A DNA stretch of 64,000 nt from CAVWXT01 sp963759115 (GTDB lineage: Bacteria > Planctomycetota > Planctomycetia > Pirellulales > Thermoguttaceae): the NCBI GenBank assembly GCA_963759115.1, contig CAVWXT010000005.1, forward strand, positions 1,488,001-1,552,000. The letters run 5' to 3'. Shown one piece after another: positions 63,660-64,000 of the stretch. The position numbers were made by a program, and so were the translations under genes. Within the stretch, counting starts at the first letter, position 1. Each line of letters opens with the position of its first letter. A model generated the notes under the pieces. The model did no database searches. It had not been told where the DNA came from and was given only the letters and a program-made list of their open reading frames with translations.

Positions 63660-64000
63660 TCAGTCGGCCCGCTTGATCCGCAGTGCGATGTCCACCGTGT
63701 ATTGCGGCGTCGTCAGAGTTTGCTCACTGTTCTGGCTCGCCACTCGATCGGCGCGAATCACCTTGCCCGAGGCCGGATCGACCCACTCGGCCTGATACGT
63801 GCCCACCGGAAGCCGCAGCACCAGGTCGTGTTGGTACTGGCCGGGCCGGACCACGTAGTTCTCACCCTGGCGAAGGATGCTGTGGTGCAGGTAGATGGCG
63901 TACTGCTTGCCGGGCTCGCTCATGGCTCGCCAGATGGCGTCTTTCGGCATGCCGCGCACGACCATACTCCGATCGGGCTTCATTTTGACGAAATCGAAGC
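63660..64000 (-). CDS. C-terminal part of a probable secreted glycosyl-hydrolase-type protein (5' end outside window)
   Basis: The frame is open beyond the window edge (FDFVKMKPDRSMVVRG upstream of the first internal ATG). The visible ~110 residues form a small beta domain: EPGKQYAIYLHHSILRQG, YQHDLVLRLPVGTYQAEWVD, ASGKVIRADRVASQNSEQTL and YTVDIALRIKRAD. This resembles the C-terminal beta-sandwich ('putative collagen-binding'-like) domain found behind GH barrels in planctomycetes. The catalytic part is not in view. Confidence 0.5.
   Translation of the reverse strand, partial: FDFVKMKPDRSMVVRGMPKDAIWRAMSEPGKQYAIYLHHSILRQGENYVVRPGQYQHDLVLRLPVGTYQAEWVDPASGKVIRADRVASQNSEQTLTTPQYTVDIALRIKRAD

Overview
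The window reads as a piece of a GC-rich planctomycete chromosome, probably Pirellulales-like. This is inferred from gene content, not from a marker phylogeny: short proteins with C-terminal VPEP/PEP-CTERM sorting signals, PQQ-propeller proteins opening with a WPQWRGPNRDG motif, many secreted carbohydrate-active proteins, a UroD-like methyltransferase, loosely packed genes with little operon structure, and many hairpin repeats between genes.

Layout. 0-9.4 kb: a TPR membrane protein cut by the window edge, a UroD-like protein, a sugar-porter MFS transporter, a sugar epimerase-like cupin, a secreted beta-helix protein, DUF4254, a membrane-anchored M28 peptidase and an AI-2E-type transporter. 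9.4-17.9 kb: an accessory island with a frame-broken IS110 transposase, a 313-bp direct duplication on both sides of a sulfotransferase gene, five copies of a ~28-bp repeat, a large broken gene with a PD-(D/E)XK-like nuclease domain and a long helical C-terminus, a truncated DUF6883/DUF4926 pair, the last codons of a modification methylase, and two small conserved genes. 17.9-25.9 kb: prs-glmU(N-terminal domain), a PEP-CTERM protein, a lipid/DAG kinase, a C26 peptidase, tRNA-Ser(GCU) followed by toxin-antitoxin genes, a signal-peptidase-like protein lacking both catalytic residues, and a VapBC remnant. 25.9-33.4 kb: metE divergent from a homocysteine methyltransferase, then ppdK (10 frame breaks). 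33.6-46.3 kb: comF, a GH2-like giant, a PQQ-propeller protein, small membrane proteins, a group-2-type sigma factor and rpsA. 46.7-52 kb: a PEP-CTERM protein with three near-identical ~810-bp internal repeats, a translationally coupled GNAT-like protein, and HU. 52.3-58.4 kb: two radical-SAM proteins, an RlmN-type methyltransferase and two divergent ROK glucokinases. 58.5-64 kb: a complete group II intron inside a hairpin repeat, GH30, a YbhE-type lactonase, and the tail of a further gene.

Functionally the window mixes core carbon and methionine metabolism (ppdK, two ROK kinases, metE plus a homocysteine methyltransferase, prs, glmU domain), translation (rpsA, RlmN, tRNA-Ser), polysaccharide processing (GH2, GH30, beta-helix, lactonase, sugar porter) and a decayed defence/toxin-antitoxin layer.

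Two themes stand out. First, more than 20 conserved reading frames or frame segments are joined only after a one-base correction. Ten of these are in ppdK, all in the +1 direction and six of them at a CTT-G sequence. This is either consensus error concentrated in that gene or an unusual recoding phenomenon, and raw reads decide between them. Second, several unrelated families of palindromic intergenic repeats are present, one of which is the target of the group II intron.
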